From contig NZ_AXBK01000002.1 in NCBI RefSeq assembly GCF_000473365.1, positions 1 to 64,000 of the forward strand: 64,000 bases of DNA, read 5' to 3'. Shown piece by piece: positions 34,832 through 44,150 of this stretch. Position 1 is the stretch's first letter, and every line of letters starts with the position of its first letter. Position numbers and translations under genes: made by a program. Source of the DNA: Adhaeribacter aquaticus DSM 16391 (GTDB lineage Bacteria > Bacteroidota > Bacteroidia > Cytophagales > Hymenobacteraceae). Under the pieces are notes generated by a model. The model did no database searches, was not told where the DNA came from, and saw only the letters and a list, made by a program, of their open reading frames with translations.

Positions 34832-37800
34832 CTAAAACTCCACCTTTGGCAATTCCTCCACAATATCTACGGTTTGCATACTTACATTAATAACACTCAA
34901 TAGCAATTCTAAAATATAGCGTGGGTTGCCAACTTCTTCGGACCAATCGTTGGGGTCGTTTTTAATGCCGCTGTCTTTATGGGTGGTTATTTGGTAGCGT
35001 TCCATTACCCATTCAATGGCACTTTTACCGTTTATTACATAGTCGTAGGCTTTGGCCGGAATATTCTCGATGCAAATTTTACTGTTGTAGATAATGCAAT
35101 CCTTTTGGCCTTTTTTAGGGAACCGCATTTTTTCTACTTTATAGAAACTGCTATCTGCTCCGGTTACGGTAACCCCATCATACGCCGGTACACTTTCGTA
35201 ATTAATATGTAAGTCAGCCAGGGCGCGGCCTGCTTTGCTGAATTTCCAGAAATCGCGCACATCTTCTACCAAAGGCAAACGTGGCAGCATTTTCGTTAAG
35301 TCGTTGGCAAACTGGGTGCGGTATGTGGGGCTGTGCAGGAAACCATAAACGTAATAGAAAATATCTTCTTTGCTTACGTTTTTCCCGTATTGCTTTTTGG
35401 CTCGCTCCAAGATAAAATCACTTAAACCATCACGGCGGATATACTCATTCCCACCGGTGCTATCAAATAAACCAGGACTTTGCTTTTGCCGCTCTTCGTA
35501 ATAATATAATGGGAAAACTTGACCATTAAATTGAAGTTGGACATCTGGGATAGTATCAGTTATTAAAACTGAGAAGTTTTTAGTATCACCTACACCCGAA
35601 ATACATAAGACATAATTTTTATGTTTTGGGGATGGAAAAAATTGTTGCGACTTACCAACCCTGTGAATAAGTTTATCGCCATTGTAAAGTATTTGCTTTA
35701 CAAATGGCCGATATAACCCATAAACAAGTTTATGTGGTTCAAAACTTGCCTCTCGGAATTTTTCTAGGTGGAATATTAAACTTGAAGTCCACTTTATTCT
35801 CTTCTCATCTTTTCCTATTGAAGAACTTAAATTATTGGCTATATTTTTTCCATTAATTGATTTAAAAAAAACAACTTGCTCATTATAATAATCAACCATT
35901 GATTTTACATTCCCCAAAAGCTTTTGTTTTGAGAAATTATAAACCCAAGTATCTCTATTTGATTGAAGACCTGGCGAGTTTAATATAAAAAAAGATTGCG
36001 AAGTTGATGTAAACTGCTTAATTGCTTCAATCGAAATAAATGTTTCAAATGCATCATTTCGCTCATTTACCCAATCACCGTGTTCATTTGGCTTAAGTTG
36101 TTTCCAAGGCATATCATTGCCTACTGACTTAAACTTCTTTACTATGGCAAGCTTTTCCTCACGATTTAAATAATCACCAATATCGTGGTAATATATTGTA
36201 GCTTTTTTACCTATGTTGGTTGGATTTTTAACTAATAAAGTAATGGAGATTGGAGTGCGTGAGCCACCGCCAAAAACGTTACCTGCCTCTTTTTGCCTTA
36301 ATTCCCCACTGGTTCTAGCATTTCCTCTTAAATTAAACACGTAAATAGCTGAAAACTCATTTTCTAAAGACTTTCGGAACCCATCGGCACTGTTGCCGGC
36401 CAGCCAAGCCCCATTAGAAACAAAACACACTATACCCCCATTTTTATCTAACCGGTCGGTGCTCCATCGGAAAGCTTTTATGTAAGAATCGTAAAGAGAG
36501 TTTTTATTGGTAGCATCGGTACCCCTGGCATAAGTAGCCGCAATACGAGCATCTAATGTAGGATAACTTTGGTTCTGCGCATTATCATTGGCTGATTTCT
36601 GTCCTACAGAATACGGTGGGTTGCCAATGATTACCTGCAAAGGCGCGTTCTTTTGCGACATAATCCGCTCAAAGTTCCTAGAAAAAGAAGCTTCTGTACC
36701 GTATTGCGTTGTTTTTGCTTCATCTAACTGAAATGTATCAGTCAATACTATTCCTTCAAAAGATTGATATTCCTGGTCTGCATCTAATTGGTCGTGGTAT
36801 GCGTTTTCGATATTTACAGCGGCTATATAATAGGCCAGTAGTACAATTTCATTGGCGTGGAGTTCAAACTTAAACTTGCGCTCTAAGTCTTTTTTATCAA
36901 TTAAGCCGCTCTGCAATAACCGGGTAATAAAGGTGCCGGTACCGGTAAATGGGTCGAGCACATGCACGTTTTCATCCGATATATTCCGGCCAAATTCCTT
37001 TTTCAGTACATCGTTTACCGAATGTATAATAAAATCCACAACCTCTACCGGTGTATAAACAATGCCCAGCCGTTCCACCATTTTTGGGAAGGCGGTTTTA
37101 AAGAACTTATCGTAGAGCTCAATAATAATGCGCTGCTTGCCTTCGGCGTTGTCAATATTACTGGCCCGCATTTTCACCGATTCGTAGAATTTCTGGAGCG
37201 TTTCGGTATCTTTTTCCAGGGCCCCGCCTTCCAGTAAATTGAGCATGGTTTGCATACTCACTGAAATCGGGTTATTACTGACAAAAGAATAACCTTCAAA
37301 TAATGCCTCAAAAACCGGTTTGGTAATAATATGCTGGCTCAGCATTTCCACGGCTTCGTGCTGAGTAATGCTAGGATTTATATTTTTCTTCAACCCATTC
37401 AAAAAATCCGTAAAAATTTCTTTGTGGGTTATATCTTCATTTATAAGCTTATTTATTCGTTCGGCTTGGCGCTCGGCAATTTCGGCTACGTTTTTCGCCC
37501 ATTGTTCCCAATAGCGCCTATCCCCTACTTTATGCACCATCCGGGCAAAAACCACGTTTTGCAATTGCTCAAATTGCAACGCTAACTGATTGGCCAGATT
37601 CTGATTGGTAGTATAACTTTCCTGGTCATCGGCGGCCATGGGTGAGCCATCCGAATGAAAAGCATATTCCGGACGCCCAACAATAATTTGTTCCGGTCGG
37701 TGTTTATTCAGTTCAATTTTATTTACCGTAGCGTTAAACCGGTCATCGTGGGCACGTAAGGCGTTTAATACCGTCCAGACTACTTTATAACGGTCATTAT

Positions 37801-39694
37801 CGTCCAGGGCTTTGTCGGCTTCTACATTGCTGGGCACTACTACCGGAATAATAATATAGCCGTATTTTTTACCCGGCGCTTTGCGCATTACCCGTCCCAC
37901 CGATTGCACAACATCTACTTGGGAGTTCCGGGCCGAAAGAAACATTACCGCATCCAAAGAAGGTACGTCTACCCCTTCGCTTAAACAGCGCACATTGGTC
38001 AGTACCCGGCATTCGTTATCCTCGGATTCAGCTTTTAACCAGCCTAATAATTCATCCCGTTGGGGTGCGGTCATAGTACCATCGATGTGCTTGGATGCAA
38101 CCGATACCATTTGTTCTTTTTTCTCCTCGGGTAGTGAATCTATATAAGAATCGGTAGCCGTCATGAAATTGGCTGTAATCTTTTTCGATTCGTCTATATT
38201 CCGGCAAAAAGCTAATGCACGGCGCATTGGCTCCGGGTCGCTCTCTTTCATAATACCGGCATCACCCAACATTTTTTTTGAAAGCGCATTTACGCAGCCA
38301 ATCAGTTTAGAAGCATCATCGGTATTTATTTCACTTTCTTCGCCGGCAATCATTTTCTGTACTGCCGGGGGTACATCCTGGTCGCTTAAGGTCAGAATAA
38401 GCACTTTATAATCGGTAAGTAAATCCCTGGAAACCGCTTCACCAAAACCAATCCGGTACATTTCATCGCCGTACAATTTTGCGTCGTCCATGGAGCACAA
38501 AACAGCATCGGCCTGGGCTGCTTTACTTTTAGTATCGTCGCTGTAAAGCCGGGGGGTGGCCGTCATGTACAACCGCTTTTTGGCTTGCAGAAAAGAATTA
38601 TCATGTACCTTGGTAAAAGCTGATTCATCTTCCCCGGCCAATGCTACGCCGGTAGTCCGGTGGGCTTCGTCGCAAATAATCAAATCAAATACCCCAAAAC
38701 CAATATCGCTCTGGAGCAACTGCTTTTGCGCCTGGGCAATAACTTCAATAGACTGGTAGGTAGAGAAAACCACAGTCATACCGGGTTTCTGGTTTTCTTT
38801 TATATGCCGGAACTGCTTTAGAATATCTTTAACATTCGTAGAAGCAGGTAAGGCTAAATCAACTACGCTAAAACTATCGGTATCCTCGTTCTTGGTTTTC
38901 TTCCGGGATATTTCCGGGTCCGAGCAAATACATATTGGGTTAATCGGCTCCAGCGCATCCGCAGACCACTCCCGCAGCGTTTGCCCTAACAAGGAAATAG
39001 AAGGAACCAAGAATAATATTAAACCCTGGCCATTGGTTTCATTTTCAGCAATGCGCAGCGCCGTAAAAGTCTTGCCTGTTCCGCAGGCCATGATAATCTT
39101 ACCCCGTTCATCTGTTTTAAAATGCTCATGGGTTTTGGTTAAGGCTTCTTTCTGGTGCCCGCGTAAGTTCTTTTTTGGAGTTCTGGCTGATTCTCCGTGA
39201 ATGCCTTGTTCTAATTTTTCCCAATCTACCGGGGCCTCGCGTAATTCATACAGGTTTAATCGGGTAACCGGTGGGTGCTGGTTCCGGATAGCTTCTTCCG
39301 CATTACTTCCCCATTTTTTACCGGTTGTATCAATCCAGAGCCGCTGCGTAAACCGGGTAGTTTGTAAATTCTCATTCTTGAACTCCCGGCTGGAAGTGGA
39401 AAGAAAAGAATCTACCGCAGGTTTATCTATAATGGTATTCTCCTGGTAGCATTTACATTGTACGGCCCAATAATCCCCGTCTATAGTTAGAGCCACTAAA
39501 TCAATACCGGTATCACTACCGCCCAAATCACTCTTTCCTGGAAATTCATTCCAAAGCCAGACTTTTTTAAAGAGGTAAGCATATTTGGGGTCTGTTTTAA
39601 GGTAAGCCTGCATCAGGCGCTCAAAGCGCTCACCTTTATCACGTTCAGAAAAGGCTGTTTTTCGGTACTTATCTAATATTTTCTGAAAACTCAT
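34832..39694 (-). CDS. single-chain restriction-modification enzyme (Type ISP / LlaBIII-like)
   Basis: A 1620-residue multi-domain enzyme. In order: a PD-(D/E)XK Mrr-like nuclease (about 50-90, DTGIDLVALTIDGDYWAVQCKC), an SF2 helicase with ACGTGKT near 205, CDEAHRT near 341, ATPRLY and VQSVGRVMR, a helical coupler, an N6-adenine methyltransferase with DPFTGTGTF near 916 and IIGNPPYS near 1025, and a C-terminal target-recognition region. Motifs are intact. Type ISP enzymes modify one strand and cut after two converging translocating enzymes meet. The Argonaute gene starts 76 bases downstream. Confidence 0.88.
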   Translation of the reverse strand: MSFQKILDKYRKTAFSERDKGERFERLMQAYLKTDPKYAYLFKKVWLWNEFPGKSDLGGSDTGIDLVALTIDGDYWAVQCKCYQENTIIDKPAVDSFLSTSSREFKNENLQTTRFTQRLWIDTTGKKWGSNAEEAIRNQHPPVTRLNLYELREAPVDWEKLEQGIHGESARTPKKNLRGHQKEALTKTHEHFKTDERGKIIMACGTGKTFTALRIAENETNGQGLILFLVPSISLLGQTLREWSADALEPINPICICSDPEISRKKTKNEDTDSFSVVDLALPASTNVKDILKQFRHIKENQKPGMTVVFSTYQSIEVIAQAQKQLLQSDIGFGVFDLIICDEAHRTTGVALAGEDESAFTKVHDNSFLQAKKRLYMTATPRLYSDDTKSKAAQADAVLCSMDDAKLYGDEMYRIGFGEAVSRDLLTDYKVLILTLSDQDVPPAVQKMIAGEESEINTDDASKLIGCVNALSKKMLGDAGIMKESDPEPMRRALAFCRNIDESKKITANFMTATDSYIDSLPEEKKEQMVSVASKHIDGTMTAPQRDELLGWLKAESEDNECRVLTNVRCLSEGVDVPSLDAVMFLSARNSQVDVVQSVGRVMRKAPGKKYGYIIIPVVVPSNVEADKALDDNDRYKVVWTVLNALRAHDDRFNATVNKIELNKHRPEQIIVGRPEYAFHSDGSPMAADDQESYTTNQNLANQLALQFEQLQNVVFARMVHKVGDRRYWEQWAKNVAEIAERQAERINKLINEDITHKEIFTDFLNGLKKNINPSITQHEAVEMLSQHIITKPVFEALFEGYSFVSNNPISVSMQTMLNLLEGGALEKDTETLQKFYESVKMRASNIDNAEGKQRIIIELYDKFFKTAFPKMVERLGIVYTPVEVVDFIIHSVNDVLKKEFGRNISDENVHVLDPFTGTGTFITRLLQSGLIDKKDLERKFKFELHANEIVLLAYYIAAVNIENAYHDQLDADQEYQSFEGIVLTDTFQLDEAKTTQYGTEASFSRNFERIMSQKNAPLQVIIGNPPYSVGQKSANDNAQNQSYPTLDARIAATYARGTDATNKNSLYDSYIKAFRWSTDRLDKNGGIVCFVSNGAWLAGNSADGFRKSLENEFSAIYVFNLRGNARTSGELRQKEAGNVFGGGSRTPISITLLVKNPTNIGKKATIYYHDIGDYLNREEKLAIVKKFKSVGNDMPWKQLKPNEHGDWVNERNDAFETFISIEAIKQFTSTSQSFFILNSPGLQSNRDTWVYNFSKQKLLGNVKSMVDYYNEQVVFFKSINGKNIANNLSSSIGKDEKRIKWTSSLIFHLEKFREASFEPHKLVYGLYRPFVKQILYNGDKLIHRVGKSQQFFPSPKHKNYVLCISGVGDTKNFSVLITDTIPDVQLQFNGQVFPLYYYEERQKQSPGLFDSTGGNEYIRRDGLSDFILERAKKQYGKNVSKEDIFYYVYGFLHSPTYRTQFANDLTKMLPRLPLVEDVRDFWKFSKAGRALADLHINYESVPAYDGVTVTGADSSFYKVEKMRFPKKGQKDCIIYNSKICIENIPAKAYDYVINGKSAIEWVMERYQITTHKDSGIKNDPNDWSEEVGNPRYILELLLSVINVSMQTVDIVEELPKVEF

Positions 39695-39816
39695 TCGGGG
39701 TTTTAAATAATTTGCCTTGCCAGTAACTTTCTTGGCTATATCTGGGCAGTAGGGAATAAATTCTTTTGCAATTGGTAAATATAATATTTTACAACAATAT
39801 GAATTTGAATAGAAGA

Positions 39817-40134
39817 TTATTTTGGCTTGAATATTTTTACAATAGCAGGTACGGCTTTGCTACAGGTAAGTAAACCCGCCATGGTTATGAAATCAGGAAA
39901 ATACAATGTTATAATTATACCTGCCGCAATACTTACAACCCACCACAACCATGAAAGGTATTCCCCATAAATTTTATTTATTTTTTCCTTACGGGCATTT
40001 ACCTTCTCTACCTCCTTCGTAAAGCTACATTCAATAAAAGCATCCATGCTCCGAACAATCCAACTGTCGTTCCCAGCTGGTGTAGTGTTCAAGCTCGTTG
40101 CTTTGGTTTTAATATGTTGCTTTTGTTTCGGCAT
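39817..40134 (-). CDS. small membrane protein upstream of the restriction enzyme
   Basis: A 105-residue protein with a hydrophilic N-terminal half (charged helix FTKEVEKVNARKEKINKIYGEYL) and one or two hydrophobic segments at about 60-92. It lies on the minus strand, 122 bases upstream of the restriction-modification gene, so it could be the first gene of the defence cassette or an independent small membrane protein. No family recognised. Confidence 0.5.
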   Translation of the reverse strand: MPKQKQHIKTKATSLNTTPAGNDSWIVRSMDAFIECSFTKEVEKVNARKEKINKIYGEYLSWLWWVVSIAAGIIITLYFPDFITMAGLLTCSKAVPAIVKIFKPK

Positions 40135-40646
40135 TTATAAATTCCACAGAAATAATCCGGGTAATACTTTCTCTTATTAAAATCTTCGTTAAAGGTCAAT
40201 ACTTCTACCCTTTCCAGAAAGGACACAAAAATCACACTTCCAAAAAGGCTATTTAAATCAATTCAAGGCACTTATTTATAATTCTCCCTGTAAAACCTAA
40301 AGGTCAAGCCTTTTTGCTTTATGGATTAGGACAAAAAATTTGCACCTTTAAAATCAATTTTATAAAGTTCGATTAAGCCGCTTTACAAAAAAAGGACAGG
40401 GTATATTGCCCTATATTGTTAGCCGGATATCTTAGCACTAATTAAAATAAAAGAAGCTTTTTAGGGTAGGACGGGAAATGAAATAGTACTGACTGTTAGC
40501 TAATTATGCTATTATTTAATAATATTGGCTTATAGTACTGATATGCGGAGCAATAATTTAAAGGATTAGCCAGTACTAATGTCCGCTTTGCTGAATGTGT
40601 AGTTTTATGTTTTTTTCTCTGGCCATACTATAATCAAACTAGATAA
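40135..40646. promoter_or_regulatory. 512-base divergent region with three TAGTACTG sites
   Basis: No gene seen. The octamer TAGTACTG occurs at 40484-40491 and 40533-40540, and inverted at 40571-40578, 49 and 31 bases apart, within 165 bases of the orphan gene that starts at 40647. It is a candidate operator array. A short inverted repeat AGGG...CCCT lies near 40400. Confidence 0.4.
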
Positions 40647-41933
40647 ATGTCTAAAAGAAGAATTATCCGGATTACAGGTAATAACTTTTACCTAACCGAT
40701 AGTGCGTTCTTTCCTTTAGAAAAAACCAACCTACCCCCTGGTAAATTATCGTTTCGCTCTCATGGCAATATTTTCTGGGAAGTAGAGATTACCACCTTTG
40801 ACCAGGCAAATAAAAATTTAAAAATCCGGGTGGTAGATTATTACCCAAAAGAAACTTCCGGTTTTAATAGCCAACAAATCAAAAAGGAAATTCATCGGTT
40901 AGAGTTCGAGCCATTAAAGTGGGGAGCCTTGGAACCCTTCCTTAGCCATTATAAGAAAATGGCATTAGAAGATGTTGTTATAGATAGTGAAAAAATTTAC
41001 CCGCCGGAACCTACTAGAGAAATTATTGCCCCGGTGGTTCAATTCCCAGCTCCTTTTACCTACGTGGTTCATAGCCCGGAAACCATTACCGAGGAATTTG
41101 AATTTTACTTTAAAAACATTGAAGTATGCAATGGTTATATTTCATTTGAGCGGACAAATCCGATTATCCAGCGAAAACTAACTTATAAAATTCAAAATAG
41201 CTTTCTGATACCAGAATTTGAACATATCCGGAATTATTTTGCCAAGGCATTTAACCGGAAAAAATTTGAGGTTAGTGCCTCTATTACTTATACGGGCCAT
41301 ACCATTACAAATTTTACCGCCAGTTCACCACAAATTTCGGCTATAAATGCAGAATTAATTGATTCTATCCGGACCGATTCTATTATTCGCTTGCTTTCTA
41401 CACCTATTTCGCCGGTAGAAAATACCTCTTTATTTGATGCCGATTCCATTTTTAATAATTTCGAGCAGGAAGAAGACTTACGAACTTTATTTCCCCGAAC
41501 GGACAAAGATATATTAACTACTATTCTGGCTTATAAAAAAGTCCGGAACGAAAAGCAATTGCAATATTTAGCGGGCGCTAAACAAGCTCAACATCACCGG
41601 ATTAAATATACCTTAAAACCTCTTTTCGGATTTCTGTTTTTAATCGAAGGTTCTAACAAAAATCATTTTTGCTGGGAACTATTAAACTCTCATGCTACCT
41701 ATATATGGTCTTTTGAGAAAATAGAAAATGCCGTTTCTTCTCAATATGCCCGAATGGATAGCATAATGCAAAATATAAAACTTTCTGGCCGGGGAAACTA
41801 TAAAGAAGCTTATAAGTCTGGAACGGTAGACATTGATTTAAGCTTTTGCACAATCAATCATAGCCTGGAGAAAACGGAGGCAAATGATGGTTTTATTTCC
41901 TGGAAAGAAAAACTTAATGAGTTACTTATTTAA
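40647..41933 (+). CDS. unrecognised 428-residue protein
   Basis: A soluble protein with an N-terminal beta-rich domain (about 1-75, RIIRITGNNFYLTD...FWEVEITTFDQANKNLKIRVVDYYPK), a middle region with a second beta-rich segment (about 130-230) and a mostly helical C-terminal third with a WELLNSHATYIWSFEKIE motif. No signal or membrane segment. Codon use is like its neighbours. I recognise no family. It stands alone between the defence cassette and the dual-coding locus; the N-terminal strand pattern resembles SH3-like nucleic-acid-binding folds, but that is a guess. Confidence 0.6.
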   Translation: MSKRRIIRITGNNFYLTDSAFFPLEKTNLPPGKLSFRSHGNIFWEVEITTFDQANKNLKIRVVDYYPKETSGFNSQQIKKEIHRLEFEPLKWGALEPFLSHYKKMALEDVVIDSEKIYPPEPTREIIAPVVQFPAPFTYVVHSPETITEEFEFYFKNIEVCNGYISFERTNPIIQRKLTYKIQNSFLIPEFEHIRNYFAKAFNRKKFEVSASITYTGHTITNFTASSPQISAINAELIDSIRTDSIIRLLSTPISPVENTSLFDADSIFNNFEQEEDLRTLFPRTDKDILTTILAYKKVRNEKQLQYLAGAKQAQHHRIKYTLKPLFGFLFLIEGSNKNHFCWELLNSHATYIWSFEKIENAVSSQYARMDSIMQNIKLSGRGNYKEAYKSGTVDIDLSFCTINHSLEKTEANDGFISWKEKLNELLI

Positions 41934-42106
41934 TTTAATGGGAATTTAATTCCTTCTCCTAAATTTTACTACTTCTTACACTTTCGATTTTTTCGCATTA
42001 CCTTCCTAGACTATCTACTAAAATTGACAGGTACGGCACCTTTAATCGATTTAAATTATTTATTTAGAATATTTTAACAGAATTATAAAAAATATTATCT
42101 TTTGGC

Positions 42107-43702
42107 ATGGAAGAGGAAAAGGACGAAGGTAATGTATATGCCTATAATATTGAGGGCAAAATTATTCATATATCAGAAGCTGGCAGCGGAAAGCTTGGAT
42201 ATTTTTGCTTAGGTTGTGAAAGAGAAATGCAAGCTGTACAGTATAAGATTGTAAATCATCAGTCATACTTCCGGCATGACCCTAAAGGTGTTGAGCCAAA
42301 TAAAAAATGTACTTTTTCTGATGAAACCCATCGGCATAATCTAGCCAAAGCAATTCTCCAGCAAATAAAAAAAATTAAGGTTCCCCCGGTTTATAAATAT
42401 CCTCCTAGGGGCCAAGATGGGTTAGCTACTTTACTTATTGAGGATAGATACATTGAAGCCCATACAGTTGAGAATGAAACATGCTTTTTTGAGGATGAAA
42501 ACGGAGAATTAAAGTGGGGCAAGCAAAAAGATGTTGGAGATAGATTTTTACTAATTCAGCCTGATGTTACTTTCTTCGATAAAGATTATAAACCCATTCT
42601 ATTTATCGAATTAGTTGCTACACACAAAGTTTCGCTGGAAAAACAAGTAAAAATTCGCCGGTTAGGCATTGATACCATATTCGTTAACATACCGAAAGAT
42701 TCTCCGGAACAAATAGAAAAAACTTTTTATAAATCAGAAAAAACTAAATGGGTTTTTAATAATGAGCAAGAACGCGCTGACTACTTACCAGTTTCCTACC
42801 CAGATGCAATGGGAGTACCACCAATTGATGAACTCCAAAGAAAGCTTTTTGAAGAATCTTTCGAGTGTAGAGCAGCGCAAATTAGAAGCTTTATACGCGG
42901 AATTAACAAGTGCCTGGCATCGCAACCATACCGAGATATTGAATCAGGATTTAGAGATGCAATATCAAGAGTTGAGGGAAATACAGCAGATAATCGAGAG
43001 CGACTGCTCAGACTTCAAGAAAAACACAGAGCAGAAATTAGCAGCAAGTATTCAGAAAAAGGAGCAGAAATTGCAAATGAAAAAGAGCAAATTCGCTTTG
43101 AAAAAGAAGAATTTCGAGCAAACGCAATTGCAACAGAATCTGATTTTAGAGAAAAAACAGCAAGACTTGATAAAGAAACAACAGACCTTGAAGGAGAAAC
43201 AAGAATTCTTGGGCTTAGAATCGAGGAAGAAATTACAGCTCTTGGACGAAGCAACGGAGAAAGTGAACGAGAAGCAGCAATTGTTGACCGAGACATTGAG
43301 AGAGCAAGATATAAAATCATACAATTACAAGCAGACACAGACGAGTTACCAGAACGATTTGAAGAACTTACAAAATCTGCTAGACAGCGATTTGAAGAAG
43401 ATTCAAACGGAGAAAGAGCAGAAATTAGCGGAATACAAGAAGCTGGAGAGCAATTACCAGCAAGATTTGAACAAGAAAGAGGAGAGCTTGAAGAAAGATT
43501 TATTAACTTACGAGAACAATCTGATTCTGCAGTTAAAGCAAGAATTACTATTGGAGATACCGAATTGTCCCGAAGAATTAAAAAAATACTTGATTCAGGA
43601 AGAACACTTAGAAATTTCGAAACGGGAATCATTTCTTTTAAAAGAAACAAACGAGCGCTTGAATGCTTTAACCAAGGGACTTTCAAAAATTGGATTAGAT
43701 AA
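42107..43702 (+). CDS. CoiA-like zinc-finger/nuclease-fold protein with long coiled coil
   Basis: A 531-residue protein. An N-terminal Cys/His segment (YFCLGCEREM...HQSYFRH) resembles CoiA-type zinc fingers, then a PD-(D/E)XK-like core (LLIQPDVTFFDKDYKPILFIELVATHKVS) that could be a nuclease, then from about 240 a long E/R/A-rich coiled coil ending in RNFETGIISFKRNKRALECFNQGTFKNW. The C-terminal 313 codons share their DNA with a second open frame (42762-43769). Leu is written CTT there, and TTA appears only before C, which keeps the other frame open; in the first 218 codons TTA before A or G is common. Confidence 0.7.
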   Translation: MEEEKDEGNVYAYNIEGKIIHISEAGSGKLGYFCLGCEREMQAVQYKIVNHQSYFRHDPKGVEPNKKCTFSDETHRHNLAKAILQQIKKIKVPPVYKYPPRGQDGLATLLIEDRYIEAHTVENETCFFEDENGELKWGKQKDVGDRFLLIQPDVTFFDKDYKPILFIELVATHKVSLEKQVKIRRLGIDTIFVNIPKDSPEQIEKTFYKSEKTKWVFNNEQERADYLPVSYPDAMGVPPIDELQRKLFEESFECRAAQIRSFIRGINKCLASQPYRDIESGFRDAISRVEGNTADNRERLLRLQEKHRAEISSKYSEKGAEIANEKEQIRFEKEEFRANAIATESDFREKTARLDKETTDLEGETRILGLRIEEEITALGRSNGESEREAAIVDRDIERARYKIIQLQADTDELPERFEELTKSARQRFEEDSNGERAEISGIQEAGEQLPARFEQERGELEERFINLREQSDSAVKARITIGDTELSRRIKKILDSGRTLRNFETGIISFKRNKRALECFNQGTFKNWIR

Positions 43703-43769
43703 AAGAGGGATTGATGCGGCCAAATTCATGGAATTAATGGAGAATCATTCTTCTGTAGTAAATAGTTAA
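42762..43769 (+). CDS. overlapping coiled-coil protein in an alternative frame
   Basis: A 335-residue open frame, shifted by one base relative to the CoiA-like gene and on the same strand. It reads as a Q/K/L/E-rich coiled coil (EIQQIIESDCSDFKKNTEQK, repeated LKEKQEFLGLE-type heptads) and ends beyond the other gene in a globular-looking tail, LNALTKGLSKIGLDKRGIDAAKF. Codons ending in T are not followed by AA, AG or GA in the overlap, as needed to keep the other frame open. It could be expressed from its own ATG or by frameshift from the upstream gene. The next gene starts 16 bases after its stop. Confidence 0.5.
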   Translation: MSKNALTTYQFPTQMQWEYHQLMNSKESFLKNLSSVEQRKLEALYAELTSAWHRNHTEILNQDLEMQYQELREIQQIIESDCSDFKKNTEQKLAASIQKKEQKLQMKKSKFALKKKNFEQTQLQQNLILEKKQQDLIKKQQTLKEKQEFLGLESRKKLQLLDEATEKVNEKQQLLTETLREQDIKSYNYKQTQTSYQNDLKNLQNLLDSDLKKIQTEKEQKLAEYKKLESNYQQDLNKKEESLKKDLLTYENNLILQLKQELLLEIPNCPEELKKYLIQEEHLEISKRESFLLKETNERLNALTKGLSKIGLDKRGIDAAKFMELMENHSSVVNS

Positions 43770-43785
43770 ATATCAATGAAAAAAA

Positions 43786-44148
43786 ATGATTAAAGTAAAA
43801 CACCCGGACGAAAAGTGCAATATCCAGCAGGAAGCATTTTTGGCAAACTGCCCGGAAAACGAACGCCGGTTTCATGAGCTTTTATTTACCAATGGCAATA
43901 TTTCTTACCGGTACCATATGGAAGCCAAAGAATTTTCTCCGACGGAAAAAGATTTTGTAGAATGGCTGGAAGGACTACCAGAAAATATTCGCAAGGCTAT
44001 GGAGGAAAAGGGATTTCAGGAATGTAAAAGCATTCTTTCTTTTACCCGGTATGTAAACGAAAAGAATGATATTGGTATGGATGAATATATCCGGCAACAC
44101 ATGGACCCGGAAGATTTTGCTGAATACCAACAAATTTTAACAAAATAA
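43786..44148 (+). CDS. hypothetical protein, 120 residues
   Basis: An acidic, helical soluble protein: MIKVKHPDEKCNIQQEAFLANCPENERRF, then a EFSPTEKDFVEWLEGLPENIRKAMEEKGF segment. It follows the overlapping gene pair by 16 bases and is probably in the same transcript. Proteins like this occur on Bacteroidota mobile elements, but I know of no function. Convergent with a short minus-strand gene that starts at 44327. Confidence 0.6.
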   Translation: MIKVKHPDEKCNIQQEAFLANCPENERRFHELLFTNGNISYRYHMEAKEFSPTEKDFVEWLEGLPENIRKAMEEKGFQECKSILSFTRYVNEKNDIGMDEYIRQHMDPEDFAEYQQILTK

Positions 44149-44150
44149 AT

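Noticed and set aside
43052-43324. 90-codon Phe/Cys-rich minus-strand frame opposite the dual-coding region
   Set aside because: It is the complement of AAG/GAG-rich codons and has no protein-like pattern.
43015-43686. 223-codon minus-strand open frame opposite the dual-coding region
   Set aside because: Ser/Leu-rich low complexity, the complement of a Glu/Arg/Lys coiled coil; a composition effect rather than a third gene.
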